From RYN-230 sp963851025 (lineage in GTDB: Bacteria; Actinomycetota; Actinomycetes; Streptosporangiales; Streptosporangiaceae), in contig CAWKOA010000008.1 in assembly GCA_963851025.1 (NCBI GenBank), positions 1 to 64,000 on the forward strand: a DNA stretch of 64,000 bases, read 5' to 3'. Below are positions 1 through 10,252 of the stretch, piece after piece (the first letter of the stretch is position 1; the number at the start of each line of letters is the position of its first letter). The notes below the pieces were generated by a model. It searched no databases. It worked only from the letters and a program-made list of their open reading frames with translations, and was not told the origin of the DNA. Position numbers and translations under genes: made by a program.

Positions 1-2931
1 GCAGCCCCGAGGGCTGCGACTGGCTGGCCGTCTGCGTGTCGGTCCACGGCCCGTTGATGGTCTTGGCGTCGGCCGATCCGCCCTGCTGGGTGTAGGTGTC
101 GGTCTCCAAGACCTGCCCGGCCAGCCAGTTGTCGTCCTGGACGGAGTCACCCAGGGAGTCGGTCACGCTAACCGATTTGGTCCCGCCGGAGGCGGTCGCG
201 TCTGCGTTCATGCCCCGCATGTAGGTGGTCACGGACTCGGTGACCGGGTCGGGCGCCGCGCCGGTGGTGGTTTCCACCTGCGCGTATCCCCGGAACTGAT
301 CCCAGGTCCGGTGGGCGTTGCTGACCACCGGGGAGTCATCCTGGTGCCAGGCCGCGCCTCCCAGGTACTGGTAGCTGGTCACCTGGGCCGGGGAGCTGGC
401 CCCGGTCTGGTCGGACTCGCCGACCTGGGTGACCAGGGACTTGTTGAACCAGTCCAGGATCGGCGCCTCGTTCGCGCCGGAACTCCACCACACGGGGAAG
501 CACGGCATCGTGTTGGTGTCCTGCGCGGCGGGCATGGTGCCGTTCACCCGCGAGCACGCCGGGGCCGCGTACACCACCGTAATCAGGGCGCCGGCCTCGG
601 TGGTGATCCCGGCCAGCCGCGGCCGGTACAGCGGGTTAGCCGCCGGGACCAGGCCATCCACCCGGTTGTCCACTTCCACCGGCGTGAACGTGACCGGCGG
701 CACCGAGACGCTGGCGCCGTCCTGCCCGGTCCGGGTGATCGAATCCAGGAACATCACCGGCTCTGACCCGCCCGCGGTCAGGGAACGACTGGGACAGGGC
801 GTAGGAATCCACCGGGCTGTACAGCTTCCTTCCATCACCTGCGTGGTGATGGAAGTCAGCCGGGTAGCGGAAAAGAACGTCGGCGCGTAGTTCGTGCACG
901 TCCCCGACGACTGGCAGATCTGGTCGAACGGCACATCCGGCCAGTCGCCGGCGGTACCGGAGTCCAGGTTGGAGTACGACGAGCACGTCAACGCGGGGCT
1001 GAGGCACCGCTGCGAGACGCCGAACAGGACCTGGGCCGCGGGCTTGTTCCCGGCGATCGCGTCCGGCAGCTTGTAGCCGTAGGAAATGGAGGTGGGATAC
1101 CCGGCCCTGGTGTAGGCGGTCAGCGTGCCGGATCCGCCGTTCTGGCCGCCACCACGGCTGTAGTAGTTGGTCTCGGTCGCGTAGTCATAGACGGTCAGGT
1201 TCTGGTGCGGGTCCACCACGTAATCGAGGTTCCAGCGCCACCCCATCTGGCACCAGGACGTGCTGTAACACGGGTCGCTGCTGCCCGGGCTGTAGACCGG
1301 GACGCCCCACGCGGAATTGGTGGCCGCGTCTGACCCGCTGCCACCAGGAAGGTGATTCTCGCCAAAGTAGTACTTGGTGCCGTCTGTCTCGGTGACCAGC
1401 CAGTACTCCCCGGACCACAGCCCATTGGACGCCCCCGTGAGGAGCTGCACTTTCGCCCCGTCGTCACCCTGGAGATGCCAGGCGCCGGTCGAGTCGTCCT
1501 TGACCAGCACATCTGAGTGCCCGTTCAGCGACAGGGTCGCGTTGTAGCCGCCCCAGCACTCGTCGCCGGAATTGGTGATCCCATCCTGGGAACAGGGCTG
1601 GTAGGACCGCTCGATGAACCCCGGCGAGTAATCCCACCCGTCCCCGATCCACGAGGACTGGGTGTTCTTGCCCGAGGTTTCCGCATCGATCGATTGCGAG
1701 TCATACCCCAGGCTCACCACTGGTGCCGCACCGCCCAGGGCAGGCGGCACGCTCACCGGGTAGGAGTATGTGAAGTCGCCGTCCTGCGCGGCCCAGGTAC
1801 CGGCGCTGCTCAGCGGGGTCGCCGTGTAATCCCCCTGATCGCCGGACGGGCCCGATGTGGCCGCGAGCACGACCGCCGAGGACACCGCGGGTGAGGTGAG
1901 GAGCGGCGCCTCCCCCGCGCGGGATCCGGGCGCAGGCGGCCGCAGGCCCGCCGAGCGGGGCCGGCCGGGAAACGGACGTGGGCCGACAGCGTGCCGCTTA
2001 CGGGATTGTTGGCGCTCTTGAGCGGCACCTCTTCCCGGCAGACGGCCAGGGATGGGGCGGAAAGCGCGCAGGCGGGCAGTTCGACGATCCGAAGTCTCGA
2101 CGCCCAGGCCCCGCCGTAGTCCCGGGCGAACGACGAGTAGTGCAGCCGCAGTGCGATCACCCCGCCAGCGCCTCCCGCGCCAGGCCGGCGGGCGACAGTC
2201 ATGATGACGCCGTGAATCCCGGCCCGGGCGGCCGCCGGGTGGCTGGCCAGGGTGACCCGCACCGACGATGGACCTGGGTGCCCGGCCACCGCTCCCACCG
2301 CAACAGGGAGCTTGCCCGCCGGCTCCGCTGCACGGGGCGCGGCCGCGGACTTGTCCCCGTGTCCCACCTGCGCGCCAGCCAGCGCCACCACGGCCGATCC
2401 CGGGGCCGGCCAGGCAGAGCGGGCCGGGCGCCGGTAGCCGTGAGCCTGCACGCCTGCCCGCTTCCGGATGTTCCGGGTGACCGCCGCGGATCTGGCCTGA
2501 GCCCGGGCCGTCGCGGCGCTGGCGGCAGTCAGGGGCTGGCCGGGCACCGCTGCCGTGGCGGCCAGCGGGAACGGTGACCAGATCGGGCCGGTATAGACGG
2601 GTGGCGGCATCGCGGCCACCAGCAGGGGCATCGCCACGACCAGCCCAACGGCGAGGGCCAGGGCGCGTACCCGACCGGATCGCCTCGGTCCCCGCAGGCC
2701 GCGGCGCAGCATCCTGGCCCGTGACGCTGCGGATAAATCCAGTCCCGCTGCGGATAAGCCGCGCGCTCGGCCGGCCCGCCCAGGCATGCGTGATCCCCAG
2801 CTGCCCATCAGACCACTCCCGTCCCTGTTGCCGCTCCCGGGTCCAGGTGCCGCAGCCGATGACAGCAGCCGCGCTGGCGCCGGACGCAACGTAACCCGCG
2901 CCCGGTAGCCGTGCAAGGCCCAAAGCTTCAC
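1..2931 (-). CDS. RHS/YD-type secreted protein, N-terminal part, frameshifted and cut by the window edge
   Basis: The reading starts near 2931 (alternative Met codons near 2808 and 2720) with an Arg-rich N-terminus and a hydrophobic segment (VRALALAVGLVVAMPLLVAA), which suggests a signal peptide or anchor. After a frame change at about 1925-1980 the protein continues to base 1 with segments typical of actinobacterial RHS-repeat proteins: GDYTATPLSSAGTW, GDFTYSYPVSVPPALGG, GDGWDYSPGFIERSY, LDSITRTGQDG and VTSYQYLGGAAWHQ. Between about 838 and 785 the expected sequence (KLYSPVDSYALSQSFPD) lies in another frame, which implies two compensating indels about 50 bases apart. The RHS core and any C-terminal toxin lie beyond the left edge. 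The family forms large secreted shells, often with toxic tips. The domain type is fairly sure, the function is not. Confidence 0.7.
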
Positions 2932-3065
2932 GGAAACGTGTGGTACACCACCCGGCTCAGACGACGCAGAATGACCCTCTTGTCACGGAAGAAATCGGGA
3001 TATAGCGTCCGGGACGGCCACGCTCGCCGGCGGGGTCATCCAGTGGCCCGGCCGAAGGGACGCCT

Positions 3066-6000
3066 GTGTACCTCACCCGATCGCGCAAGCCGTTAGCCGG
3101 TGCCGGACCGCGGCTGGCGGTGGCGGTTCTCACCGGGATCACCCTGGCCGGGCTGACCGGGCTGACCGCGGGCTCCGCCCAGGCCACCACCTCCCGCACC
3201 ATCCCGACCCAGGCCAGGACCACGCGCCGGCCCATGGCAGCCCAGACTTAGCCGCAGTCACGGAAGCGAAAGCGGCAGGCCACCCGGTCACGGTCAGCAC
3301 CGCGACCACCGAGGTGTCCCGGACAGTGGCCAACCCTGACGGCACCCTCACCACCACGACCCACGTGCTTCCCGTGCGGGTGAAGCTGCACGGCAGATGG
3401 ACGCCCGTGAACGCGAACCTGCACCGCGATCCGTCTGGCTCGTGGAGCCCCGCGGCCACCCCGTCCGGGCTCACGTTCTCCGGCGGAGGCCGCGGCGCGC
3501 TGGCCACCCTGGCCAGCCCGGCAGGCGGGACCTGGGGATTAGTTTCCCGGTCGGCCTGCCTGCCCCCGTCATCGCCGCGAACACGGCCACCTACCGGGCG
3601 GTCCTGCCCGGCGTCAACCTGCGCCTGGCAGCGTCGCAGCTCGGAGGCCTGAGCGAAACCCTGATCGTGCACGACGCGCAGGCCGCCGCCAGTCCCGCTC
3701 TGCGTCAGCTGCGGCTGCGGCTGTCAGCCACCAGGCTGACCGTGACCACCGGAACCGCCGGGAACCTCGCCATTACCGGGCCCAGGGGGAGGGCGGAGTT
3801 CAGTGCACCGCCCCCCGCAATGTGGGACTCGGCTCACGAGCAGCACGCTGCCGGCTCGCGGGCGGCCAGCGGGATGGCTGCCTCAGCCAGCGGTCCCGGC
3901 CAGCACTCGCGGACCGCTGCAGCCCGGTTCGCCGTGACCCGCGGTGCGCTCGCCCTGCACCCCAGCATGAACCTGCTGAGCGCGGCAGCCAGCTACCCCG
4001 TCTACATCACCGCGACGATCACCCCGGATACCTTCACCTCAGGCTCAGACTCCAGCCAGAGCAGCCAGAACGGCTTCGTGGAAACGCAGCAGGCCTGCCC
4101 CGGCTACACGAACTGGAACGTCTCGTTCCAGTACGGCAACGCCGTCGGCTACCAGAACTACGCGCCCTGCGAAGGGGACTACAACACCTACTACCAGCTC
4201 GACGTCACCAACCTGGATCCGTCCATGCAGGTGCAGTCGGCCACCTTGCAAACCTGGGAAAAGTACAGCGCCGACTGGACCTGCTCCGACAAGTGGCCGC
4301 TGAACCAGTACTCATTGGGCAAAAGCAGCTACATCAACCAGAACACTGACTGGAATAACCAGCCATCTCTCGGCAGCCCGACCAGTACCGATCAGGTCAA
4401 GGCCGCCTCGAACCCCAATTCGTCGTGCAGTAACCAGGAAGCGGATTTCGACGTCACCACCGCCATGACCAACGCGGCCAGCGGCGGCTGGTCCACCTGG
4501 ACATTCGCCCTCACCGGTAACACCACGAACGCCCTCGGGTTCATGCGGGTCGGCGACAACCCTGACGTCAACACGGTGTTCGACCTCGTCCCCGACGTGC
4601 CCACCGGCACAGTTACCAGCCCAGCCGCCCACGACACCCCCGGCGGTGCGGCGGACAACGGCTGCAACAGCAGTGGCCCCTACGGGTGGATCGGCAAGAC
4701 CGATCTGGGCAGCGGCAATGGCAGCAACCTCGCCCTGGATGCCCATCTGCAGGCCAACATCACCGGCGAGGACGTGCGGGCCAAGTACAACGTCTGGGAC
4801 GCCCAGGACAACGGAGCTACGGTCGCCACCCCGGAGAGCGGCTGGTATGCGGGAAGCGGCACCGCGAGCACCCCCGTGGGCATCGCCCTGCAGGATGGCC
4901 ACAAGTACGGCTGGCAGGTCGCGGGCAACGTGCGCGGGATCCCCGAGGGCAGCGACAGCGGCTACACCTCTGCGTACGCCCAGGGCTGCCACTTCCAGGT
5001 CAACCTGACCGCCCCGCAGGCCCCCGGGGTCAGCAGCACAACCTTCCCGCCGGCCGGCGGGACGACCAGCAACGGGCAGCCAGGATCATTCAGCTTCACC
5101 AGCAGCGACCCCGTCCCCCCGTCCGGGTGCACCCCCGCCCTCTGCCTGGCCAGCGGGGTGTACGCATTCGAGTACTCCTTGAACAGCCAGACCATCCCGG
5201 CCGGAGGATTCGCGTCTGACACCGCCACCCACGGCTTCGTGCTCGCCACCGGGAACGCCAACGGGTCCCCGACCGCCGCCACCCTCAGCAATTTCACCAT
5301 CGGCGACTGGGGAACCAACACCCTGTACGTCGAAGCGCTCGACACGGCCGGCAACGCCTCCACCGAAACCGCCTACAGCTTTTACGTGCCCTGGAACACC
5401 AGCCAGGGGGTTGTGCCGGGCGACGTCAACGGGGACGGCCAGCCCGACCTGCTCGCCACCACCACGGCCGGCGGCCTGGACCTCTACCCCGGACCGCTGG
5501 GCAATTCACTGCCCTCACCGGTGAACGCCAGCGGGACCAACCAGAGCCCCGACGGATCCAGCGACTGGAACAGCTACCTGATCACCCACCGCGGGTCGAT
5601 GAGCCACCAGGGTTACGACGACCTGTTCGCCCTCAAACCGGGCAGCCCCAACCTCTATCTCTACGTGAACAACCCGGCCAACCAGGGCCAGGACCCCTTC
5701 GGCAACACCGCGAACGTCACTACGATCTCCAGCCATCCCAGCTGCGCCGCAACCGCCGACAATGCCAGCAACTGCAGCAGCTACCCAGCGGGTAACTGGT
5801 CAGGTGTGACGCAGATCCTCGCCCCCGGCGACGCATGGGCAGGAGCCCCCGCCGGAAGCGGCATCACCGCCGACAACGGGCAGCCCAGCCTGCTCACCGT
5901 GGAGAACGGCCAGCTCTGGCTCTACCAGGGAACAAACTCTGACTCCCTCGCCAATCCCATCCAGCTCGGATCTGCAGGGTGGGCAAACATGACCCTCATC

Positions 6001-6366
6001 GCCCCCGGCCAGGTCAACGGGGAACTCACCCTCTGGGCCCGCGACAACACAACCGGGCAGATCTACAGCTACCCCATCAGCATCGACGCCAGCGACCTGC
6101 CCACCCTCAACCCCACCGCCGCAGGCACCCCCATCCCCGCCGAGGGAAGCGGATCTACCGGCACCCTCCTTCCCGGCATCATCCTGCCCGCCGCCTCCTA
6201 CCCGAGCATCGCCTCCACCGGAGACCCGGCCGCCACCGCGGGCCCGAACCTCTACGCCGTAGACACCTCCGGCAACGTCTGGGACTACCCGGGCACCCCT
6301 GGCGGCACCCCCTCCACCACCCCGGCCAACCTCGGCACCACCAGCGGCCTCACCCAGATCAGCTAG
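3066..6366 (+). CDS. Secreted DNRLRE-like/VCBS-like repeat protein, frameshifted
   Basis: A GTG start at 3066 gives a signal peptide (LAVAVLTGITLAGLTGL, then AGSAQA). The protein then changes frame twice, somewhere between 3181 and 3242 and at about 3537. One missing base at each site restores a continuous protein of about 1,100 residues. The mid part (YPVYITATITPDTFTSGS, ATLQTWEKYSADW, TDWNNQPSLG) resembles DNRLRE-type secreted domains. The C-terminal part carries an FG-GAP/VCBS calcium loop (GDVNGDGQPDLL) and further beta-propeller-like repeats up to the stop at 6364. It is divergent from the RHS gene, an arrangement seen in other actinomycetes, so the two probably act together at the cell surface. 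No catalytic motif is visible. The exact role is unknown. Confidence 0.7.
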
Positions 6367-6375
6367 CCCGCATAC

Positions 6376-6417
6376 GGCCGGTCACCACCGCGCATCACGA
6401 CGCGGTGGTGACCGGCC
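6376..6417 (+). terminator. Perfect 17-bp stem-loop after the secreted repeat-protein gene
   Basis: Positions 6376-6392 and 6401-6417 are perfectly complementary, with the 8-base loop CATCACGA. The stem begins 10 bases after the stop codon. There is no T-run, as is common for actinomycete terminators. Confidence 0.7.
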
Positions 6418-6911
6418 CACCTGCCTGATCCACCACCAGAAGCGCGTCAGCCACTCCCGGCAGCGAACGTCGCGCCCGGCCCTCCCCGTACCCCGCCGGC
6501 TACACAGCGCAGTCACCCCAGGGAGCGGGATCGAGCAAGCCCAGGATGCGGGACTGCGCTCGGCAGTCCCGTTTCTGGATCGGTGGCTGGCCCTTCAATA
6601 GCCCATGAGAGAGTGCTTTCCCAGATTGCGCTCCCACCAGCGCTCCCAGTTGCGCTCCCAGAGCCCGCCCTCAAGCCACACCCGTGACCAGCCCGAAGAC
6701 ATGCAGCGCACGGCCAGAGCCGGGCGTCTAACCAGAGATCAGTTCGGACTCGCGCTCCCAGCAGCCAGCACCCCGGCGACGCACACCGGCCCGAAACCGT
6801 CGCTGACCTCGACAAATGCCGCCAAGTCCAACCCCCGAGCACTCTCCTGGCAGCTAATGTTCACCCGCCGCCAAGCCTCTCCGCTGCTCACCAGCAACGC
6901 GCTGACCTGGG
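6418..6911. other. Gene-poor stretch between the secreted-protein gene and tRNA-Val
   Basis: No supportable gene is seen. The stretch contains several direct copies of GCGCTCCCA (around 6627-6660 and 6755). Open frames here end in the tRNA gene (VGATGFEPVTPRL), a classic artefact of translating a tRNA. It is the downstream flank of the tRNA, where integrative elements commonly insert, but no integrase or duplicated tRNA end was seen. Confidence 0.6.
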
Positions 6912-6983
6912 TGGGCGCAACTGGGTTCGAACCAGTGACCCCTCGCTTGTAAGGCGAGTGCTCTACCACTGAGCTATGCGCCC
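6912..6983 (-). tRNA. tRNA-Val(UAC)
   Basis: On the minus strand the sequence folds as a standard cloverleaf. The acceptor arm is GGGCGCA/TGCGCCC (6977-6983 with 6913-6919) and the D-arm is AGCTCAGTGGTAGAGC. The anticodon stem CTCGC/GCGAG encloses the loop CTTACAA, giving anticodon TAC at 6951-6949, and the T-arm contains GGTTCGAACC. CCA is not encoded (ACC follows the acceptor stem). UAC reads GUA valine codons, which are rare in such a GC-rich genome. Confidence 0.95.
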
Positions 6984-7010
6984 GCGCCTACTGCGAGCAG
7001 GCGACCGGCC

Positions 7011-8123
7011 TCAGCGTACCGTTTCCGCGCCGCCAGCGAGATGAGGGGCCGCCAGGCGGGCGACCGCCTCGCTCACCGCCACCCGGTTCCGCAACCGTTC
7101 CATCCGCTCGTCCATCGATGCCCCGGCCACCCCTTCGGCCAGCGCCTGATACAGGTGGATGGCCCCGGAGTAACAGGAAGCGAACCGTACCGCCTCGCGC
7201 AGCAGGGCCTGCTCGGCCGTGCACAGCAATCGCTCCCCCGCGTATCCCGCGGCCACGGCCGCGACGCGGTCAGCGTCGGGCTCGACCAGCCAGGCCCCGG
7301 GTCCCTCACCGGACGGCTCGGCGTCGAGCAGGCTCTCTATCAGGCAGTTGCCCAGGTCAAGCACGGGCAGGCCCAGGCCGCCGGTCTCCCAGTCGATGAG
7401 GGTGACTGCGCCCGGGCTGGTCTGCACCGCGTTGCCCGGCCAGGCATCGCCATGCACCACTCCCCTGGGCAGGCCGCCGAGACCCTGCTGAACTGCCCGG
7501 GCCGTGCGGCACAACTGCGCGTACAGAGACTGCCACCCGTCCGGGACCAGCGCCTCGACCGCGTCCAGCCGGGCCAGCGTGGCCGGGATAGCCTCCTCCG
7601 GGTACCACAGGCCCCGCCCCGGCCCGCCCACCACACCACCACCACCACCAGCCCCGTCCGCCACACCACCACCAGCAGCCCCGCCCGCCACATCAACGGC
7701 ATGCAGCCGCCCCAGCGCCGCCCCCAGCATCCGCAACTGCTCCAGCGAAGGCCGGATCACCGGCCCCTCGACGAACGTGGTGGCCAGGGTCAGCCAGATC
7801 CCGTCCATCCCGACCGGATCGCCGGACCGGGTCCGGATCACGCGGGGTGCCGGGTAGCCGGCCGCTTCCAGGCAGTCCAGGGTGCTGGCCCGGCTCAGCA
7901 GCCAGTCGAGCATGGTCGTGGCCCCGGACCCGCTCGAACGAGCCGGCACCGGCGCATCCTCCCGGCAGGCCCGCACCACCCATGGCCGGGTGCCGTCGGG
8001 CAGGACCAGGTAGGTCACGGTCGCCGCGTGGACGGATCCACCGACCCGGCGGAGCGCGGCGGGGTCGATCCCGCGAGCGTGATACTCGCGGAGCACGCGC
8101 CCGACGACCGCCGCGTCGTTCAC
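7011..8123 (-). CDS. Aminoglycoside phosphotransferase-family (APH) kinase
   Basis: A 370-residue protein of the APH/choline-kinase fold. The Brenner-type catalytic loop HGDAWPGN is at about 224-231 and the metal-binding LIDWET at about 242-247. N-terminal nucleotide-binding strands are recognisable (TRPWVVRAC, TTFVEGPVI). A Gly/Ala/Val run at about 147-170, encoded by CCA repeats, appears inserted between the two lobes and is unusual. Such enzymes phosphorylate small hydroxylated or amino substrates; the substrate cannot be inferred, and drug resistance should not be assumed. The start MNDAAVV lies 18 bases after the stop of the zinc-ribbon gene, so the two are probably co-transcribed. Confidence 0.8.
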   Translation of the reverse strand: MNDAAVVGRVLREYHARGIDPAALRRVGGSVHAATVTYLVLPDGTRPWVVRACREDAPVPARSSGSGATTMLDWLLSRASTLDCLEAAGYPAPRVIRTRSGDPVGMDGIWLTLATTFVEGPVIRPSLEQLRMLGAALGRLHAVDVAGGAAGGGVADGAGGGGGVVGGPGRGLWYPEEAIPATLARLDAVEALVPDGWQSLYAQLCRTARAVQQGLGGLPRGVVHGDAWPGNAVQTSPGAVTLIDWETGGLGLPVLDLGNCLIESLLDAEPSGEGPGAWLVEPDADRVAAVAAGYAGERLLCTAEQALLREAVRFASCYSGAIHLYQALAEGVAGASMDERMERLRNRVAVSEAVARLAAPHLAGGAETVR

Positions 8124-8141
8124 GGCCCGGCTAGCTCCCGC

Positions 8142-8861
8142 TCACCCAGCGAAGGCACCGGGCCTGGCCTCATCCAGGCGGTCATCACCCTGGCGGGCCA
8201 TCCCGGGCCGGGCCGCGCGGTGGCGCTCCGCCCCGGGATGAGCCGCCGGGTGATGCCCGGCCGCAGCCCGGGCCGGGCGATGCCGCCCCGCACCGGCCCC
8301 GGTCCCCGCACCGGCCCCGGCACCGGCACCGGCACCGGCCCCAGGACCAGAACCCGGACCCGCCTTGCCCTCCGGATCGGGTGCCCGCTGGATGCTCTGG
8401 CTGACCAGGCTCTGTCCCAGCACCCGGTCCAGGGCCCGGGCCACCTCCTCGGACAGGTCAGGACTGCGGTCCGATCCCGCCGGGCCCGCTCCCTGCAGCC
8501 CGGCCTCCCCCAGGCCCGAACCAGCCGAACCAGCCGAACCCGCCGGACCACCCGAAGCCGCCAGACCAGCCGGCCCCGCCAGCTCCCCGTCCAGCACCCC
8601 GGCGCCCCCGGCGTACTCCGCGTCCGCGGAATCCTCCGGCGCCACGACCGCGCCGCAGTCCCGGCACTCGACCTCGCCCAGCCGCTTGACCAGGTGCACG
8701 CTAGAGCACCGGGAGCACCGGTCCAGATCCGCCATCCAGTCGACCGTTTCCTGGCACCCAGGGCAGATAAGTATCTGGCTGTACTGGCGCACCCCGCGTT
8801 TCCACGGGCTCTGCCCGCGGCTGGGGTCGGTTTGCCGCACGCCACATCGATAGCAGGGCAT
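8142..8861 (-). CDS. Double zinc-ribbon protein with a Gly/Ala-rich tail
   Basis: The 239-residue protein has eight cysteines in four CxxC pairs: C3/C6, C33/C36, C49/C52 and C66/C69. They fit two zinc ribbons (CYRC...CPGC and CSRC...CRDC). After about residue 75 the sequence is low complexity (Gly/Ala/Ser with alternating GAGAGA), apart from a possible amphipathic helix at about 124-142 (LSEEVARALDRVLGQSLVSQ). No enzymatic motif is present. It lies directly upstream of the phosphotransferase gene. Possible roles are a nucleic-acid or protein adaptor; the function is unknown. The low-complexity C-terminus may be affected by local sequence errors. Confidence 0.65.
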   Translation of the reverse strand: MPCYRCGVRQTDPSRGQSPWKRGVRQYSQILICPGCQETVDWMADLDRCSRCSSVHLVKRLGEVECRDCGAVVAPEDSADAEYAGGAGVLDGELAGPAGLAASGGPAGSAGSAGSGLGEAGLQGAGPAGSDRSPDLSEEVARALDRVLGQSLVSQSIQRAPDPEGKAGPGSGPGAGAGAGAGAGAGTGAGAGRHRPARAAAGHHPAAHPGAERHRAARPGMARQGDDRLDEARPGAFAG

Positions 8862-8923
8862 CCTTGGCTGCTTCGATCCTCTCCGGTGGCGGGCTCACCG
8901 TCGGCCGGACGCGCGCCTGCGCG

Positions 8924-9385
8924 TCAGCTCAGGTCGGCGAGCACCTTCTTGTACTCCGCGATGTCGCGCGCCTGGGGAATGGGGTTAACGACTTTCCACC
9001 GGACGACTCCGGCCTTGTCAATGATGAACGTTCCCCGCGCCGCCACGCCCTTGTCTTCGTCGAATACTCCGTAAAGCTTTGCGACGTCGCCGTGCGGCCA
9101 GAAGTCCGACAGCAGGCTGAAGCCGAAGTTGTCCCGGTCCGCCCAGGTGCGCAGGACGAACGTGGAGTCGACCGAGACCGTGAGCAGCTCGACGTCGTCC
9201 CGGGTGATCTCGGGGAAATCGTCGCGCAGCGCGCAGAGCTCGCCGCTGCACACCCCGCTGAACGCGAGCGGGTAAAACACGATCACCACGTTCTTCGTGC
9301 CCTGGAAGCTGGACAGCCGCACCGGGCTGCCGTGCTGGTCCTTGAGCTCGAAATCGGGTGCCTGCTCGCCAACCTCGACCGACAT
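8924..9385 (-). CDS. Thioredoxin-fold peroxiredoxin, AhpE/Bcp type
   Basis: At 153 residues the protein has typical length. The peroxidatic site PLAFSGVCSGELC has C46 as the peroxidatic cysteine. A second cysteine, C51, has the CxxxxC spacing of Bcp/PrxQ enzymes and could resolve by an intramolecular disulfide, unlike one-cysteine AhpE. It reduces hydroperoxides in the cytosol with thiol cofactors. The downstream part GTFIIDKAGVVRWKVVNP is characteristic of the family. The ATG start at 9385 follows GGAAAGGAACC. Its closeness to the DUF3052 and aceE genes matches the order seen in Streptomyces. Confidence 0.9.
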   Translation of the reverse strand: MSVEVGEQAPDFELKDQHGSPVRLSSFQGTKNVVIVFYPLAFSGVCSGELCALRDDFPEITRDDVELLTVSVDSTFVLRTWADRDNFGFSLLSDFWPHGDVAKLYGVFDEDKGVAARGTFIIDKAGVVRWKVVNPIPQARDIAEYKKVLADLS

Positions 9386-9612
9386 GGAGTGGTTCCTTTC
9401 CGCTGGGGATGGGCTCAGTCTGCCATCCGCGCGGACTACGGCAGGACGCCAACCCCAGGATCGGGATAGGCCTGGCCAGCCGGCTGAACCCGGCGGCGTT
9501 CGTCGTGCTGGATGAGGACCCCCCTCGGGGCCGCGCCCGGCGCGGCCTGCCGCATGAACCGCGGCCTGTTAACTCAGCGGCTCTGCCCGGCGCGCGTCCA
9601 GGGCACCCCAAT

Positions 9613-10041
9613 TCACCTGCGTGCCTTGGGCGCGACCAGCCGGGTACCCAGCCAGTCCCGCGCCGCACTCACGCTCGAGGTCTGGGACAGTCCCGCGGTG
9701 GGCGCGGCCTCGCCGATGTCGCTGGGCTCCACGTGACCCGGCCGCCCCGCCTTGGGCGTGAGCAGCCAGATGTAGCCCCCATCGGCCAGCGGGGTCAGCG
9801 CGTCCGCCAAGGCGTCGAACAGGTCCCCGTCGCCGTCCCTCCACCAGAGCAGGACGACGTCGACCACATCTTCGTAGTCCTCGTCAACCAGCTCAACGTC
9901 CTTCAGCTCGGCGATCTCATCCCGCAACTGCTCGTCGCAGTCGTCGTCGTACCCGAGCTCCTGCACCACCTGACCCGGCTTGATTCCGAGTCTCTCGGCC
10001 AGGCCCGGCTGATCCTGCGCCTGGCGCGCGGTCGCGCTCAC
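9613..10041 (-). CDS. DUF3052 family protein
   Basis: An acidic protein of about 142 residues. Features are KPGQVVQELGYDDDCDEQLRDEI, here in part as GYDDDCDEQLRD, then LVDEDYEDVVDVVLLWWRDGDGDLFDALADAL, here in part as DVVLLWWRDGDGDL, and GGYIWLLTPKAGRPGHV. These match the actinobacterial DUF3052 family, a Rossmann-like fold of unknown function usually beside aceE and a peroxiredoxin gene. The GTG at 10041 was chosen because AGGAGGACGTCA precedes it; longer starts upstream have no such site. The function is unknown. The conserved position suggests a link to central carbon metabolism, which is inference only. Confidence 0.85.
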   Translation of the reverse strand: MSATARQAQDQPGLAERLGIKPGQVVQELGYDDDCDEQLRDEIAELKDVELVDEDYEDVVDVVLLWWRDGDGDLFDALADALTPLADGGYIWLLTPKAGRPGHVEPSDIGEAAPTAGLSQTSSVSAARDWLGTRLVAPKARR

Positions 10042-10252
10042 TGACGTCCTCCTCTTATCCCTTCCCGCGGCCTCGCATACGCGCCGGCCCACCACGACGT
10101 GCCGCCGCAGTTTCGCGCCTTGCGCCGCGCTGGCCGCGTAGGCACCACTTGCTGGGACAGTTCACACTGGGTCGGGCGCCGGCGCAAGTGCCAATTGGGC
10201 CCTGGAAGCGAAAACCATGTCACAGTTTGATCTTCCCCGCCTCCGGCGGCCG

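Noticed and set aside
6605..6952. Open frame ending VGATGFEPVTPRL
   Set aside because: It is the translation of the tRNA-Val gene region, a common artefact.
6912..6983. tRNA-Val as a proven attachment site
   Set aside because: No integrase and no repeat of the tRNA 3' end were seen in the window, so it is only noted as a possibility.
7611..7690. CCA repeats as a possible CRISPR or satellite array
   Set aside because: The units are codon-sized, imperfect and within a coding frame, with no spacers.
7041..9074. 677-residue plus-strand open frame
   Set aside because: It lies opposite the phosphotransferase and zinc-ribbon genes; its composition (Arg/Pro/Gln) is that of an antisense shadow.
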